Shown here piece by piece: positions 14,834 through 23,331 of a stretch of DNA of 36,813 nucleotides (its first letter is position 1; each line of letters begins with the position of its first letter). Origin of the DNA: JBDTMT01 sp033764095 (GTDB taxonomy: Bacteria > Desulfobacterota > Binatia > HRBIN30 > CADEER01); contig JANRJF010000405.1 of the NCBI GenBank assembly GCA_033764095.1, positions 1 to 36,813 of the forward strand. The letters are read 5' to 3'. A program made the position numbers and the translations under genes. The notes below the pieces were generated by a model. That model was not told the origin of the DNA and ran no database searches. It saw nothing but the letters and a program-made list of their open reading frames with translations.

Positions 14834-14900
14834 GTCGGCGCGTCTAACCTGTTCCGGCGGTCTTGCCAATGTCGCGCGTCCCGCGCCAGCGACCTAGGCC

Positions 14901-15004
14901 ACGGATTACACGGATTTCACGGATCAGAGAGAAGATTTCCTAGAGAAGAACGTGAAACGGATTTCGATCGCAGTATCCGTGTAATCCGTCGAATCCGTGT
15001 AATC
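14901..15004. repeat. Palindromic element, word ACGGATTACACGGATT
   Basis: The left arm 14901-14924 (ACGGATTACACGGATTTCAC and on) and the right arm 14975-15004 (ATCCGTGTAATCCGTCGAAT and on) are reverse complements, with a 50-nt AT-richer spacer. This AT-rich patch stands out from the GC-rich surroundings. It lies in the 245-bp gap between the META lipoprotein start and the kinase stop. A fragment of the same word occurs at about 60-76. Confidence 0.82.
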
Positions 15005-15078
15005 GCCTCAGGAAGACGCTGGCGCGTAAAGCGAGGCGTCGCGCCTTACGAGCCGACGGCGCGTAACCGCTGTGCGCG

Positions 15079-16299
15079 TCACGGATACGCTTCGAGCGGC
15101 ACCGCCACCGTGAAGCGCGAGCCGGCGCCGGGCTGCGATTCGACCCGCACCTCGCCGCCCAACGCGTCGGTGAACCGCTTGACGATGTACAGGCCGAGAC
15201 CGACGCCGCCGGCGCTGGCGGCGCCGCGCGCGCCCTGGCGGAACATGTCGAAGAGCGAGGCGAGCTCGCGCGCGTCGATGCCGGGGCCGGTGTCGGCGAT
15301 GGTGAACAACACGCGGCCGGGCTCGCGCAGGATGTCGGCGGTGACCACGACGCGGCCGTCCTCGGTGAACTTGAGCGCGTTGTGCACCAGGTTGCGCACG
15401 ATCATCTCCAGCTTGCCGCGATCGGTGTACAGGCGCGCCTGCGGCGTCGGCGCCACCCACTCGAGCTGCACGTTGGGCTTGCACCAGACGGTCGGCAGAC
15501 CGGTGCGCAGACCGTCGAGCATGTCGCCGAGGTGAAACTCCTCGACCTTCACCGCGACGCCACCCGCCTCGACCTTGTTGAGGTCGAGCATCGCCTGGAT
15601 GAGGTCGAGCAACTGCATCGACTGATGGTGCACGCGGCGCAGCGCGTCGCGCCCCTGCGCCGGCGGCAGGGCGTCATCGAGCAGCAGGCTGGTGTAGCCC
15701 ATGATCACGTTCAGCGGCGTGCGCAGCTCGTGCGACACGGTGGAGAGAAACTCGCTCTTGGCGCGGTTTGCCGCCTGTGCCGCGTGGGCGTGTGCATAGG
15801 CGGTGAAGCGGTGGCCGTCCACCAGCTGGGCGCCGAGCGCGATCATGACCACGCCGACGTAGAGGAAAAACATGCCGTAGAGCGGCGGCATCACCGGCGC
15901 GGCGCCGCTCCACAGGGCGAGCGGAAAGCCGATCATCGCGCCGACGCTCTGCCCCAGTTGCCGGCGCGCGCCGAGCGGGTAGATCAGCGCGACGCCGGTG
16001 AGGATCAGCACCAGGCAGACCAGCAGCACGTCGGCGTTGGCGCCGAACGCGGCGTAGTAGCGACAGGTGGCGAGGGCGAGAAAGTTGTTGCTGAAGGTCA
16101 CGCAGGCCATCGCCGAACGGGGCCGCCAGCGAGTCAGGCCGAGGGTGGCGATGCAGACCAGGGTGTAGACGACCGTGCCCCAGAGCAGCGCCGCGGCGCG
16201 CTCGGGGTAGAACTGCCATTCGAACAGGCTGGCGACGCCGTTGATGCCGAGGAACACCGCCCAACCGATCGGCAGCCGTTCGGCGATGAGCTGGTCCAT
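15079..16299 (-). CDS. Membrane sensor histidine kinase (orphan)
   Basis: This 406-aa protein has an N-terminal membrane sensor of about six hydrophobic segments (12-160) with no large periplasmic domain. A HisKA dimerisation domain with phospho-acceptor His190 (SEFLSTVSHELRTPLN) and a complete HATPase domain follow: N-box IVRNLVHNALKFT, G1 DTGPGI, F-box LFDMFRQG, G2 GVGLGLYIVKRF. It should autophosphorylate in response to a membrane or redox cue and pass phosphate to a response regulator, but none is encoded in this window. The ATG at 16299 has GGAGCG just upstream and leads straight into the first helix; the frame remains open to 16419 with no better start. Confidence 0.9.
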   Translation of the reverse strand: MDQLIAERLPIGWAVFLGINGVASLFEWQFYPERAAALLWGTVVYTLVCIATLGLTRWRPRSAMACVTFSNNFLALATCRYYAAFGANADVLLVCLVLILTGVALIYPLGARRQLGQSVGAMIGFPLALWSGAAPVMPPLYGMFFLYVGVVMIALGAQLVDGHRFTAYAHAHAAQAANRAKSEFLSTVSHELRTPLNVIMGYTSLLLDDALPPAQGRDALRRVHHQSMQLLDLIQAMLDLNKVEAGGVAVKVEEFHLGDMLDGLRTGLPTVWCKPNVQLEWVAPTPQARLYTDRGKLEMIVRNLVHNALKFTEDGRVVVTADILREPGRVLFTIADTGPGIDARELASLFDMFRQGARGAASAGGVGLGLYIVKRFTDALGGEVRVESQPGAGSRFTVAVPLEAYP

Positions 16300-16580
16300 C
16301 GCGCTCCGGTAGCCCACCCGGATGTCCGCTGAGCCCCCCGCCTGCAGCATCGCGGGGAACTGGGAGCACGGCGCGTGCCCTGCGACCGACCGACTCACCG
16401 CGCTGGCGGTACGCCGCACCAGCTTGCAGGACTGCGAGGCTCACGCCGCGCCCCCTTGCAGATCGACGCGCCGGTGTCGGCGGCGTGGCGGTGATCAGTC
16501 AGATCGCACCCACCGGCGCGATGGCCGTTTCCCCGTCCCGCGGATGTCGGAAGGGGAACCGGCACCACTCGACCAACGCG
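16300..16580. other. Gap without recognised gene
   Basis: This 281-bp gap lies between the dockerin-like protein stop and the kinase start, both on the minus strand. No convincing ORF, RNA or strong terminator was seen; the open frames are compositional. The kinase promoter is presumably in the part near 16300-16400. Confidence 0.4.
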
Positions 16581-18986
16581 TCACTCGCACCCGTCGAGGG
16601 CGAACTGCTCGGCGCGGATGAGCTCGTCGATGGTGACCTCGCCGGAGGCGTTGCGATCGAAGGCCGGGCAGGCGTCGAGCGGTTGAGTGCCGAGCGCGAT
16701 GCCGACGCCGTTGATCAGCTCGTCCACCGTCACCTGACCGTCGCCGTTGCAGTCGCCGATGCAGGCAACCGCCGTCGCGGTCGGTGACGGCTCCGGCGTC
16801 GGCGTCGGCGACGGAGTGTCGCTCGGTGTCGGGCTCGGCAGCGCGGTGTTGGTCGGCGACGGCGGTGCGGTCGCGGTCGGCGCGACGGTGTCGGTTGCCG
16901 TCGGCGTCGGGCTCGGCGCTTCCGGCGTGTCGCTGGCGGTGGCGGTCGGGCTGGCGTCCGCCGTCGCGCTCGCTTCCGCTGTCGGGCTGGGTTCCGGCGT
17001 GAGGCTCGCCTCCGGCGTCTCGCTCGGCGTCGCGGTGGCGACCGCGGTCGCGGTGGGGCTCGGCTCCGGCGAATCGCTCGGCGTCGCGCTGGCGGTCGGC
17101 GACTCGGTCGCCGTACCAGTAGCGGTGCGGGTGCGCGTCGCCGTGGTGGTGAACGACGGCGTGCGCGTCGGCGTCGGGCTCGGGCTCTCCGTCGCGGTGC
17201 GGGTGTCGGGCCGCGTGAACGTCGGGCTGGCGGTCGGCGTGTCGGTGCGCGTCGCGGTGTCCTCCGGCGTGCCGGTGGCGGTGCGCGTCGGCGTCTGCGT
17301 GCGGGTCTCGGTGGGCGGCAACGACCCGGTGATCAGCGGCGTCGCGGTCCGCGTCGCGGTGGCGGTGCGGGTCGCCGTCTGCGTGCGGGTACCGGTGGCG
17401 GTGCGCGTCGCGCTGGCGGTCGGCGTCACCGTGCGCGTCGCGCTCGGCGTTCGCGTCTCGGTCGCGGTGCGTGTCGCGGTCTGCGTGCGGGTGATGCTCG
17501 GCGTCGGCGAGTTGCTCGCCGTCGGCGTGATGGTCGGGGTGAGCGTGACCGTGCGGGTCGGCGTGATCGTGCGGGTGAGCGTCGGCGTGCTGGTGGCGGT
17601 GACCGACGGCGTATCGGTCGGCGCGGTGGAGGTGACCGTCGGCGTCTGGCTCGGCGTCAGGGTGACCGACGGCGTCAGGGTGATGGTGCGGGTCGGGGTC
17701 GGCGACAACATGCCGACGACGCGCACGACGCCGTCGTTGCTGGTGGTGAAGAGCGCCTGCGCGGTGGCGCCGAAGGCGGTCGCCAGCAGGTTCTGCACCG
17801 GGTAGTTGTGGTCGGTTTCCGCGAAGGCGGAGATGCCGATCTTGCAGGAGTAGAGCAGCGTCGCGGGCAGCGGGTCGGCGCCGAAGGTGCGGAAGATGGT
17901 CGCCCGCACCACGCGGCAGTCGTCGTCCTGACACTCGAAGGTCGGCGGGGCGAGGTTGGAGAGGCCGGGGTTGACGCTGCAGTCGGGCGCGCCGCCGACC
18001 TTGCGCAGCACCGGGATCAGCTCGTCGAAGTGGAGGTCGTTGCGCGCGCCGATCACCACCTGGTCGCCCGGATCGAGCGTCACGCCGACGCTCACCTGGC
18101 CGCCGGGTACGCCGAGCGCGTTGGTGACGGTGATCAGCGGATCGGTATTGGTCGCGCCGGAATCGGTCGGGGTCGGCGAGGCGAACAGCGGCGGCGTCTC
18201 GGTGCGCGTCGGCGTACGGGTTGGCGTCAGCGTCTGCGTGTCGGTCGGGGTCGGGGTGATGGTCGGCGTGTCGGTCGGCCGCGTCGGCGTCGCGGTGCGC
18301 GTCTCGGTGACCGTCGGCGTGATGCCCGTCGTCGCGGTGTCGCTCGGCGTCGCGGTGACGCTCGGCGTCGGCGTGATGGTCGGCGTACGGGTGAAGGTGG
18401 CGGTCGGCGACGACGGCACCTCGCTCACCACCTCGACGGCGCCGTCGGCGGCACCGGCCGGCAGCGTCTGGCCAAGCGAGTCGTTGACCAGCACGGTGAG
18501 CGCGTCGAGCGGATAGGTGCCGAGCGAGGCGGCCGGGTCCACGTCGACGGTGCACGAGTACAGCAGCCCGGCGGGCAGCACCGGCCCCTGGCGGGTGATG
18601 ATGGCGCGCACGCGCTGGCAGCCGCCGCCCGAGGCCTGCAGGCAGGAGAAGATCGCCGTCACCGGCTGGATCTCGGGATTCACCGCGCACGCCGGCGTGC
18701 TGCCGTTGAGGCGGAAGCGCACGGCCGACATCTCCTCGGCCTGGACGTCGAGGCGGGCGAAGAACGGCGACTGCGCACCGGGATCGAGCGTCACCGGCAC
18801 CACCGCCTCGCCACCCGGCAAGGCCGGCACGCTGCCGACGATCAACAGCGCCTGCGTCGCCGAGGTGGGAGTGCGGGTGCGCGTCACCGTGGCGGTGCGC
18901 GTCGCGGTTGCCGTCTGGGTCGGCGTCTGCGCCTGCGCCGCAACCGCGGCGCCGAGACAGACGAGCACGGTGACCAGTCGCCTCAA
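16581..18986 (-). CDS. Secreted protein with two four-Cys cohesin-like domains, Thr/Pro-rich linkers and dockerin-like tail
   Basis: This 801-aa exported protein has signal peptide MRRLVTVLVCLGAAVAAQAQ, then a short T/R linker. A cohesin-like domain follows (about 45-195), then a T/P linker (about 196-290), a second homologous domain (about 300-445), a long T/P/S/R linker (about 446-735) and a C-terminal pair of calcium loops (742-801: DCNGDGQVTVDE and DRNASGEVTIDE). Both globular domains share the order GG-x(4)-V-x-V-T-L-D-P-G, a Cys-x-Val-Asn-Pro motif, two Cys before R-V/A-R-A-x-I, and L-L-Y-S-C, so each probably has two disulfides. The start is TTG at 18986, overlapping the stop of the esterase gene as TTGA; a GTG at 18968 is possible. 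Cell-surface or secreted adhesion or scaffolding is inferred, not shown. Confidence 0.8.
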   Translation of the reverse strand: MRRLVTVLVCLGAAVAAQAQTPTQTATATRTATVTRTRTPTSATQALLIVGSVPALPGGEAVVPVTLDPGAQSPFFARLDVQAEEMSAVRFRLNGSTPACAVNPEIQPVTAIFSCLQASGGGCQRVRAIITRQGPVLPAGLLYSCTVDVDPAASLGTYPLDALTVLVNDSLGQTLPAGAADGAVEVVSEVPSSPTATFTRTPTITPTPSVTATPSDTATTGITPTVTETRTATPTRPTDTPTITPTPTDTQTLTPTRTPTRTETPPLFASPTPTDSGATNTDPLITVTNALGVPGGQVSVGVTLDPGDQVVIGARNDLHFDELIPVLRKVGGAPDCSVNPGLSNLAPPTFECQDDDCRVVRATIFRTFGADPLPATLLYSCKIGISAFAETDHNYPVQNLLATAFGATAQALFTTSNDGVVRVVGMLSPTPTRTITLTPSVTLTPSQTPTVTSTAPTDTPSVTATSTPTLTRTITPTRTVTLTPTITPTASNSPTPSITRTQTATRTATETRTPSATRTVTPTASATRTATGTRTQTATRTATATRTATPLITGSLPPTETRTQTPTRTATGTPEDTATRTDTPTASPTFTRPDTRTATESPSPTPTRTPSFTTTATRTRTATGTATESPTASATPSDSPEPSPTATAVATATPSETPEASLTPEPSPTAEASATADASPTATASDTPEAPSPTPTATDTVAPTATAPPSPTNTALPSPTPSDTPSPTPTPEPSPTATAVACIGDCNGDGQVTVDELINGVGIALGTQPLDACPAFDRNASGEVTIDELIRAEQFALDGCE

Positions 18987-19873
18987 GCCAGACGCTCCCG
19001 CAGAAAGGCGCCGATCTGCTGGTTGGCGGTGCGCGCCTCGGGCAGCAGGAAGGCGAAGGCGTTGAAGACGTGGATCATGTCGTCCCACACATCGAGGCGC
19101 ACCGACACGTCGGCGGCGCGGGCGCGCGCGGCGAAGCGGGTCGAGTCGTCGAGCAGCGTCTCGGCGCTGCCGACCTGGATGAGCAGCGGCGGCAGCCCGT
19201 GCAGGTCGGCGAACAGCGGCGAGGCGAGCGGAGCGCGCGGATCGGCGCCGGCGAGATAGGCGTCGGCCATGCGCTGCAATGGCTCGCGCTGCACCATCGG
19301 GTCGATCGCCGCGCGGCCGTCCATCGACTCACCGGAAAGCGTCAGGTCGAGCCACGGCGACAGCAGCACGCCGGCGGCCGGACGCGGCAGGCCGGCGTCG
19401 CGCAGCGCCAGCAGCGTCGCGGCGGTGAGGCCGCCGCCGGCCGAGTCGCCGGCGATGGCGATGTGGCGCGCCTCGACGTCCTGCGCCAGCAGGGCGCGAT
19501 AGGCGGCAAGCGCATCGTCCACCGCGGCGGGGAACGGATGCTCCGGCGCCAGCCGATAGTCGAGCAGCAGCACGCGCACGCCGGCGGCGCGCGACAGATC
19601 GGTGGCGAGACCGCGATGGCTCTTCAGCGAGCCGACGCAGTAGCCGCCTCCGTGCAGGTAGAGCAGCGTGCGCGCCGGCGAGGCATCGCCGGCCTGGATC
19701 CACGCCGCCGGCCGCCCGGCGAAGGTGACTTCCTCGTAGCTCGCGTCGGCCGGCGGCGGCGCCATCGCGCTCAGGTTGTCGAGCCCTTCGCGCTGCGCGG
19801 CGAAGCTCTGGTCGCGCGGAATCGGCCCCGCCTTCAGCAGGTCGATGACCATCTGCAACTCGGCGCTGGCCAT
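18983..19873 (-). CDS. HSL-family (GDXG) esterase/lipase
   Basis: This 296-aa alpha/beta hydrolase of the hormone-sensitive lipase family has oxyanion motif HGGG at 74-77 (LYLHGGGYCVG), nucleophile Ser144 in AGDSAGGG, and catalytic His268 in DDMIHVFN. The acid residue lies in VGSAETLLDDS (236-244). The segment LDYRLAPEHPFPAAVDDA is a family hallmark. It should hydrolyse short- to medium-chain esters in the cytosol (no signal peptide). The ATG at 19873 gives MASAELQ, a normal family N-terminus. Its stop codon overlaps the TTG start of the secreted dockerin-like gene, so the two may be translationally coupled, an odd pairing of an intracellular esterase with an exported protein. Confidence 0.92.
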   Translation of the reverse strand: MASAELQMVIDLLKAGPIPRDQSFAAQREGLDNLSAMAPPPADASYEEVTFAGRPAAWIQAGDASPARTLLYLHGGGYCVGSLKSHRGLATDLSRAAGVRVLLLDYRLAPEHPFPAAVDDALAAYRALLAQDVEARHIAIAGDSAGGGLTAATLLALRDAGLPRPAAGVLLSPWLDLTLSGESMDGRAAIDPMVQREPLQRMADAYLAGADPRAPLASPLFADLHGLPPLLIQVGSAETLLDDSTRFAARARAADVSVRLDVWDDMIHVFNAFAFLLPEARTANQQIGAFLRERLA

Positions 19874-20152
19874 GGCGCGGCTCCCCTCCCGATCGATGCA
19901 ATAAAACGGCGGAATCGTTGTTGTCGCGGAAGCTCCACCTAACCACAGGTGAGGTCGCTTTCGGAAGCCGGATGTGAAGGGACAGCTGTCGGCTTTCAGC
20001 TCTCAGCTCTCCGCTCTTGGGCAGCGCACGCGTCCACAGACCGGCCGTCACCCCACTCAGTCCTGGGGCCGGCCGACCTCGTGTCGGCCACCGCCGACAC
20101 CGTTGCCGGAGCGAGCTGACAGCCGACGGCTTCCACGCTACACAGCGCCGCC
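19874..20152. other. Divergent gap with CAGCTGTCGGC-type repeat arms
   Basis: This gap lies between the divergent esterase and GH3 genes. It holds AGCTGTCGGCTTTCAGCTCT (from about 19984, continuing CAGCTCTCCGC) and, 110 bp further, the complementary GAGCTGACAGCCGACGGC (20113-20130). These have the same word type as 29131-29170. An AT-richer stretch at 19898-19945 may hold the esterase promoter. No gene is seen. Confidence 0.5.
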
Positions 20153-22519
20153 ATGGCGGACACCTATCGCGACCCGGCCGCGTCGATCGAGGCGCGCGTC
20201 GAAGATCTGTTGGCGCGCATGACGGTGGCGGAGAAGTGCGCCCAGCTCGGTTGCGTGTGGTCGACGCACCTGGTGGCCGACGACCGCTTCTCGCTCGAGC
20301 GGGCGCGCGAGCTGCTGCGCCACGGCACCGGGCACATCACCCGCATCGGCGCCTCGACCGGGCTGCGGCCGGCGCAGAGCGCGGCGTTCGCCAACGCCAT
20401 CCAGCGTTTCCTGGTCGAGGAGACGCGGCTCGGCATTCCCGCGATCATCCACGAGGAATCGACCGCCGGCTTCACGGCGCGCGACGCGACGCAGTTCCCG
20501 CAGGCGATCGGCCTGGCGAGCACCTGGAACCCAACGCTGATCGAGGAGGTCGCACGCGTCATCCGCGCCCAGATGCTGGCGGTCGGCGCCCGCCAGACGC
20601 TGGCGCCGGTGCTCGACATCGCGCGCGATCCGCGCTGGGGCCGCACCGAGGAAACCTACGGCGAGGATCCCTACCTGGCCAGCCGCCTCGGCGTCGCCTA
20701 CGTGCGCGGCATCCAGGGCGACGATCTGCGCACCGGCGTGGTCGCCACCGGCAAGCACTTCCTCGCCTATGGCGCGCCGGAGGGCGGCCTCAACCACGCC
20801 CCGGCGCACGTCGGAGCGCGCGAGCTGCGCGAGGTGTACTGCCGCCCGTTCGAGGCGGCGATCCGCGAGGCCGGGCTCGCCTCGGTGATGAACGCCTACA
20901 ATGAAGTGGACGGCCTGCCGTGCGGCGGTTCGGTGGCGATCCTCGACGGCCTGCTGCGCGGCGCGCTGGGCTTCGAGGGCGTGGTGGTGGCGGACTACTT
21001 CACCACCCGCCTGTTGATGACCTTCCACCGCGTCGCGGCCGACAAGGGCGAGGCGGCGCGCCTGGCGCTGGGCGCCGGGCTCGACGTCGAGCTGCCGGCG
21101 CTGGAGTGCTATGGCGCGCCGCTCGAGGGCGCGGTCGAGTCCGGCGCGGTGCCGCTCGCCTGGCTCGACCGCTCGGTGCGCCGGGTGCTGCGCATGAAGC
21201 TGGGGCTCGGCCTGTTCGAGCAGCCGCTGGTCGACGCCGCGCGCGCCGCGGCGGTGTACCAGACGCCGGCGCAGCGCCAGCTGGCGCGCGAGGTGTCGCG
21301 CCAGTCGATCGTGCTGCTGAAGAACGACGGCGGGCTGCTGCCGCTGCCGGCCGACATCGACCGCGTCGCGGTGATTGGCCCCACCGCCGACGACGTACGC
21401 CTGCTGCAGGGCGACTACAGCTACCCGGCGCACTTGGAGATCATCTACAAACGCGCCGGCGCGCCGCCGCCGGGCGACATCGCGCCGCGCACCGACGTCG
21501 CCGCGTTCAAGGCCGGGCCGTATTTCGTGCCGATGCTCACGCCGCTGGCCGGCATCCGCGCCGCCGTGTCGGCGGCCACGCAGGTGACCTACAGCCCGGG
21601 CTGTGCGATCGCCGGCGACGACACCAGCGGCATCGCCGCCGCGGTGCAGGCGGCGCGCGCCGCGGCGGTGGCGGTGGTGTGCGTCGGCGGCAAGTCGGGC
21701 CTGATGCCCGACTGCACCAGCGGCGAGTTTCGCGACGCCTCGGATCTCGGCCTCACCGGCGTGCAGCAGCAGCTGGTCGACGCGGTGCTCGACAGCGGCA
21801 CGCCGACCGTCGTGGTGCTGGTCAACGGCCGCGTCTTCGCGCTGCCGGCGATCGCCGCGCGCGCCGCGGCGCTGGTCGAAGCCTGGCTGCCCGGCGAGGA
21901 GGGCGGCGGCGCGCTGGCCGACGTGCTGTTCGGCGTCGTCGCGCCGTCCGGTCGACTGCCGATCACCCTGCCGCGCACGGTCGGCCAGGTGCCGATCTAC
22001 TACGGCCACAAGTCGGGCGGCGGCCGCAGCCAGATGCTCGGCGACTACAGCGACGGGCCGACGACGCCGCTGTTCCCGTTCGGGCACGGCCTCACCTACA
22101 CCGAGTTCGGCTACGCCGATCTCGCGGTGACGCCGGAGTCGGCCGCCGCCGACGCGCCGATCGAGATCGCCTGCACGGTGCGCAACGCCGGCCGGCGTGC
22201 GGCGGTCGAAGTGGTGCAGCTCTACGTGCGCGACCAGGTCGCCAGCGTCACCCGACCGGTGCAGCAGCTGGTCGGCTTCGCGCGCATCGAGCTCGCCCCC
22301 GGCGCGGCGCGGCGCGTCACCTTCAGCCTCGACCCGAGCCAGCTCGCCTTCTTCGACGCCGGCATGCGCTTCGTCGTCGAGCCGGGCGAGTTCGAGGTGA
22401 TGGTCGGCGCGTCGTCGGCCGACATCCGCCTGCGCGGACGCTTCGCCGTCGTCGGTGGAGCGCGCGAGCTGCGCACCGCCGACCTGCGCCCGACCGCAGT
22501 CCGCGTCGAGGTCTGCTGA
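20153..22519 (+). CDS. Glycoside hydrolase family 3 beta-glucosidase/beta-xylosidase
   Basis: This 788-aa GH3 enzyme removes non-reducing beta-linked glucose or xylose from oligosaccharides. The N-terminal TIM barrel contains the HEES and DPRWGRTEETYGEDPYL stretches, the family lysine-histidine motif GKHF (200-203) and the nucleophile Asp281 in FEGVVVADYF; the more common context is SDW, so ADY is a variant. The second domain holds the substrate-shaping and acid/base region, and the C-terminal third is the fibronectin type III-like domain (YADLAVTPES... to VQQLVGFARIEL). There is no signal peptide, so a cytosolic enzyme acting on imported oligosaccharides is likely. The ATG at 20153 starts MADTYRDPAASIEARVEDLL, a typical family beginning. 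No sugar transporter is nearby. Confidence 0.93.
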   Translation: MADTYRDPAASIEARVEDLLARMTVAEKCAQLGCVWSTHLVADDRFSLERARELLRHGTGHITRIGASTGLRPAQSAAFANAIQRFLVEETRLGIPAIIHEESTAGFTARDATQFPQAIGLASTWNPTLIEEVARVIRAQMLAVGARQTLAPVLDIARDPRWGRTEETYGEDPYLASRLGVAYVRGIQGDDLRTGVVATGKHFLAYGAPEGGLNHAPAHVGARELREVYCRPFEAAIREAGLASVMNAYNEVDGLPCGGSVAILDGLLRGALGFEGVVVADYFTTRLLMTFHRVAADKGEAARLALGAGLDVELPALECYGAPLEGAVESGAVPLAWLDRSVRRVLRMKLGLGLFEQPLVDAARAAAVYQTPAQRQLAREVSRQSIVLLKNDGGLLPLPADIDRVAVIGPTADDVRLLQGDYSYPAHLEIIYKRAGAPPPGDIAPRTDVAAFKAGPYFVPMLTPLAGIRAAVSAATQVTYSPGCAIAGDDTSGIAAAVQAARAAAVAVVCVGGKSGLMPDCTSGEFRDASDLGLTGVQQQLVDAVLDSGTPTVVVLVNGRVFALPAIAARAAALVEAWLPGEEGGGALADVLFGVVAPSGRLPITLPRTVGQVPIYYGHKSGGGRSQMLGDYSDGPTTPLFPFGHGLTYTEFGYADLAVTPESAAADAPIEIACTVRNAGRRAAVEVVQLYVRDQVASVTRPVQQLVGFARIELAPGAARRVTFSLDPSQLAFFDAGMRFVVEPGEFEVMVGASSADIRLRGRFAVVGGARELRTADLRPTAVRVEVC

Positions 22520-22528
22520 TTGATACGA

Positions 22529-22557
22529 CGGGCTCGGGCTGAGGCTCGGGCTCGAGG
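22529..22557. repeat. Tandem word GGGCTCGGGCTGAGGCTC
   Basis: Four GGCTCGG/GGCTGAG words follow the GH3 stop codon by about ten bases. The same words, in inverted arrangement, occur at 30253-30278 and 30366-30402. Confidence 0.55.
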
Positions 22558-22660
22558 CCAATCCGCAGTGCGGGTCGAAGACGCTCGGTCGCCGACTTGC
22601 GCCACCAAGATCTGATCGGACTTGCGACCAAGCGGTCGCCGGGACAACTAACAATCAGGC

Positions 22661-22689
22661 TTGACTGTTTCTTTCTGTCAGCCTACAAG
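22661..22689 (+). promoter_or_regulatory. Sigma70-type promoter of the tetR-hydroxylase unit
   Basis: -35 TTGACT (22661-22666), a 17-bp spacer and -10 TACAAG (22684-22689) lie in an AT-rich patch. The -10 ends six bases before the ATG at 22696, so transcription would start at or within a base or two of the start codon. A short TGAC-N11-GTCA symmetry overlapping the spacer is a possible operator for the encoded TetR protein. Confidence 0.6.
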
Positions 22690-22695
22690 CGTCGC

Positions 22696-23316
22696 ATGCA
22701 ACAGGCCGTTCGGGCACGCCGCACGCAGGCCGAGCGCACCGCGACGACGCGCGCCAAGCTGCTCGACGCGGCGCTCGAGTGCCTGGTCGAGCGCGGCTAC
22801 GCCGGCACCACGACCACCGAGGTCGCCGACCGCGCCGGCGTCTCGCGTGGCGCGCAGCTGCACCACTTCCCCACCCGCGCGGCGCTGGTGGCGGCGGCGG
22901 TCGAGCATCTGTACGCGCGCATGACCGCCGACTATCAGGCCGGCTTCGCCAGCCTGTCACCGCGCGCCGACCGCCTGCGCGCTGGGGTGGACCTGCTGTG
23001 GTCGATGTTCACCCGCCGCCACTTCGCCGCCGTCGGCGAGCTCTTCACCGCCGCGCGCACCGATGCCGAGTTGCGCGCCCACCTGGCGCCGATCGCCGCC
23101 CATCACGAGGCGAACGTCTTCCGGCTGGCGCGCGGCTACTTTCCCGACCTGGCGCGGCATGATGCGCGCTTCGACACCGCGCTGGCGCTGATCCTCGACG
23201 CGATGAACGGCATGGCGGCGACCCGCGGCCTCGGCCTCCCGGGTCCGAGCGAATCCACCCGCCTCGACACCCTCTACACCATCGCGGCGCAGGCGTTCGG
23301 CGAGCCGGCGACCTGA
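22696..23316 (+). CDS. TetR/AcrR-family transcriptional regulator
   Basis: This 206-aa regulator has an N-terminal helix (TRAKLLDAALECLVERGYAG) and a helix-turn-helix TTTTEVADRAGVSRGAQLHHF (about 37-57), followed by the typical ligand-binding helical domain (about 60-200). The ATG at 22696 gives MQQAVRARRTQAERT, a normal basic N-terminal arm; upstream in-frame codons overlap the promoter and are not needed. Since the -10 element ends only six bases before this ATG, the mRNA is probably leaderless. The downstream hydroxylase gene starts 15 bp after the stop and is the likely regulatory target along with tetR itself; the ligand may be a lipid-like compound. Confidence 0.92.
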   Translation: MQQAVRARRTQAERTATTRAKLLDAALECLVERGYAGTTTTEVADRAGVSRGAQLHHFPTRAALVAAAVEHLYARMTADYQAGFASLSPRADRLRAGVDLLWSMFTRRHFAAVGELFTAARTDAELRAHLAPIAAHHEANVFRLARGYFPDLARHDARFDTALALILDAMNGMAATRGLGLPGPSESTRLDTLYTIAAQAFGEPAT

Positions 23317-23331
23317 GCGAAGGAATCCGTC

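Noticed and set aside
16747..17805. Plus-strand Val/Gly-rich repetitive frame
   Set aside because: It is the antisense reading of the Thr/Pro linker repeats; no start context or domain. The minus-strand reading has a signal peptide and EF-hand tail.
20138..22654. Long minus-strand open frame opposite the GH3 gene
   Set aside because: Low-complexity Arg/Gly/His-rich sequence without motifs, while the plus strand encodes a complete GH3 enzyme.
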